NCBI GenBank assembly: GCA_038251625.1
Contig: JBBSBE010000059.1
Location: 1 to 22,786 of the forward strand
Length of the DNA: 22,786 bases
Reading direction: 5' to 3'
DNA from: JBBQXK01 sp038251625
Lineage (GTDB): Bacteria > Pseudomonadota > Alphaproteobacteria > Rhodobacterales > Rhodobacteraceae
Within the stretch, counting starts at the first letter, position 1, and every line of letters begins with the position of its first letter. Shown here piece after piece: positions 22,532 to 22,786 of the stretch. The translations under genes and the position numbers were made by a program. The notes beneath the pieces are model-generated. The model did not search any database, was not told where the DNA came from, and saw only the letters and a program-made list of their open reading frames with translations.

Positions 22532-22552
22532 GGACCAAGACAGGAGATGAGC

Positions 22553-22750
22553 ATGCCCACTTTCAGCATTCCCGAGATGAGTTGCGGCCACTGCAAGGCG
22601 ACGGTCGAGAAAACCGTGCACGCGCTTGACCCGAAGGCGGTGCTCGAATTCGACATGGGCGCGCGCAGGGTGGCCGTGCAAAGCACGCACGATGTTGAGG
22701 CGATCAAGTCTGCTTTAAGTGCGGCAGGCTATCCGGCCATGGTGGCCTGA
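22553..22750 (+). CDS. copZ: CopZ-like cytosolic copper chaperone (HMA domain)
   Basis: This protein of 65 residues is a single heavy-metal-associated ferredoxin-like fold. MSCGHC near residue 8 holds the Cys-x-x-Cys Cu(I) site, followed by KATVEKTV, and the C-terminal SALSAAGYPA is the usual last helix-strand. It hands Cu(I) to the N-terminal domains of CopA and probably to CueR. Two ATGs lie in frame: 22547, which directly abuts AGGAG (22542-22546), and 22553, which is 6 nt from it. I chose the latter on spacing. The gene is divergent from copA, with a CueR-type dyad ahead of it. The 36 nt after the stop hold nothing identifiable. Confidence 0.92.
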   Translation: MPTFSIPEMSCGHCKATVEKTVHALDPKAVLEFDMGARRVAVQSTHDVEAIKSALSAAGYPAMVA

Positions 22751-22786
22751 GGCTCCGCAAGCGCAAGACCAAGGTATCGCGGGCGG

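Noticed and set aside
20149..22629. 826-codon open frame antisense to copA
   Set aside because: It mirrors copA, reads through the copA/copZ promoter region into copZ in another frame, and has a composition typical of antisense shadows.

Overview
The window is GC-rich alphaproteobacterial chromosome, most likely Rhodobacterales (Rhodobacter/Paracoccus relatives). Four things suggest this: codon use rich in GGC, GCG and CTG; a DUF1127 gene followed by four CCUCCUCCC-loop small RNAs, the arrangement known from Rhodobacter sphaeroides; gene-end elements carrying GGATATTT; and the set of gene families. All 15 protein genes appear intact. No transposase, integrase, CRISPR array or prophage gene was seen.

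Layout. 35-1099(-): Mrp/ApbC Fe-S carrier ATPase. 1352-2010(+): a DUF1127 RNA-binding-type protein (CcaF1-like) followed by four tandem CcsR/cuckoo sRNAs. Each sRNA has two hairpins with CCUCCUCCC in the loop, and the series ends in a strong intrinsic terminator. This is the most distinctive part of the window. 2071-3216(+): BenE-type transporter. 3268-5598(-): UvrD/PcrA helicase. 5837-6409(-) and 6533-8056(+): a divergent MarR regulator and DHA2 efflux pump. 8154-11615(+): pyruvate carboxylase. 11684-11758(+): tRNA-Gly(GCC) with a terminator behind it.

11927-14263: a two-gene operon on the minus strand (an atypical SDR, then an F420-reductase-like NADP-binding protein), divergent from a LysR regulator whose mRNA is probably leaderless. 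14361-19387: a second LysR gene (-), divergent from a three-gene operon (+) encoding a Tat-exported solute-binding protein, an enolase-superfamily enzyme and an Ldh2-family oxidoreductase. A perfect 17-bp palindrome lies on the regulator's -10 box. Both enzymes have substitutions at positions that are normally catalytic or metal-binding, so the substrate, and possibly the chemistry, is unknown. 19476-22750: a copper module, copA-cueR (-) divergent from copZ (+), with a CueR-like dyad facing each way.

The two places most worth study are the CcsR-type array, including a 77-bp perfect duplication and an extra unrelated hairpin in each spacer, and the LysR/SBP/enolase/Ldh2 operon. All assignments were made by reading the sequence. 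No database search, folding program or alignment was run.
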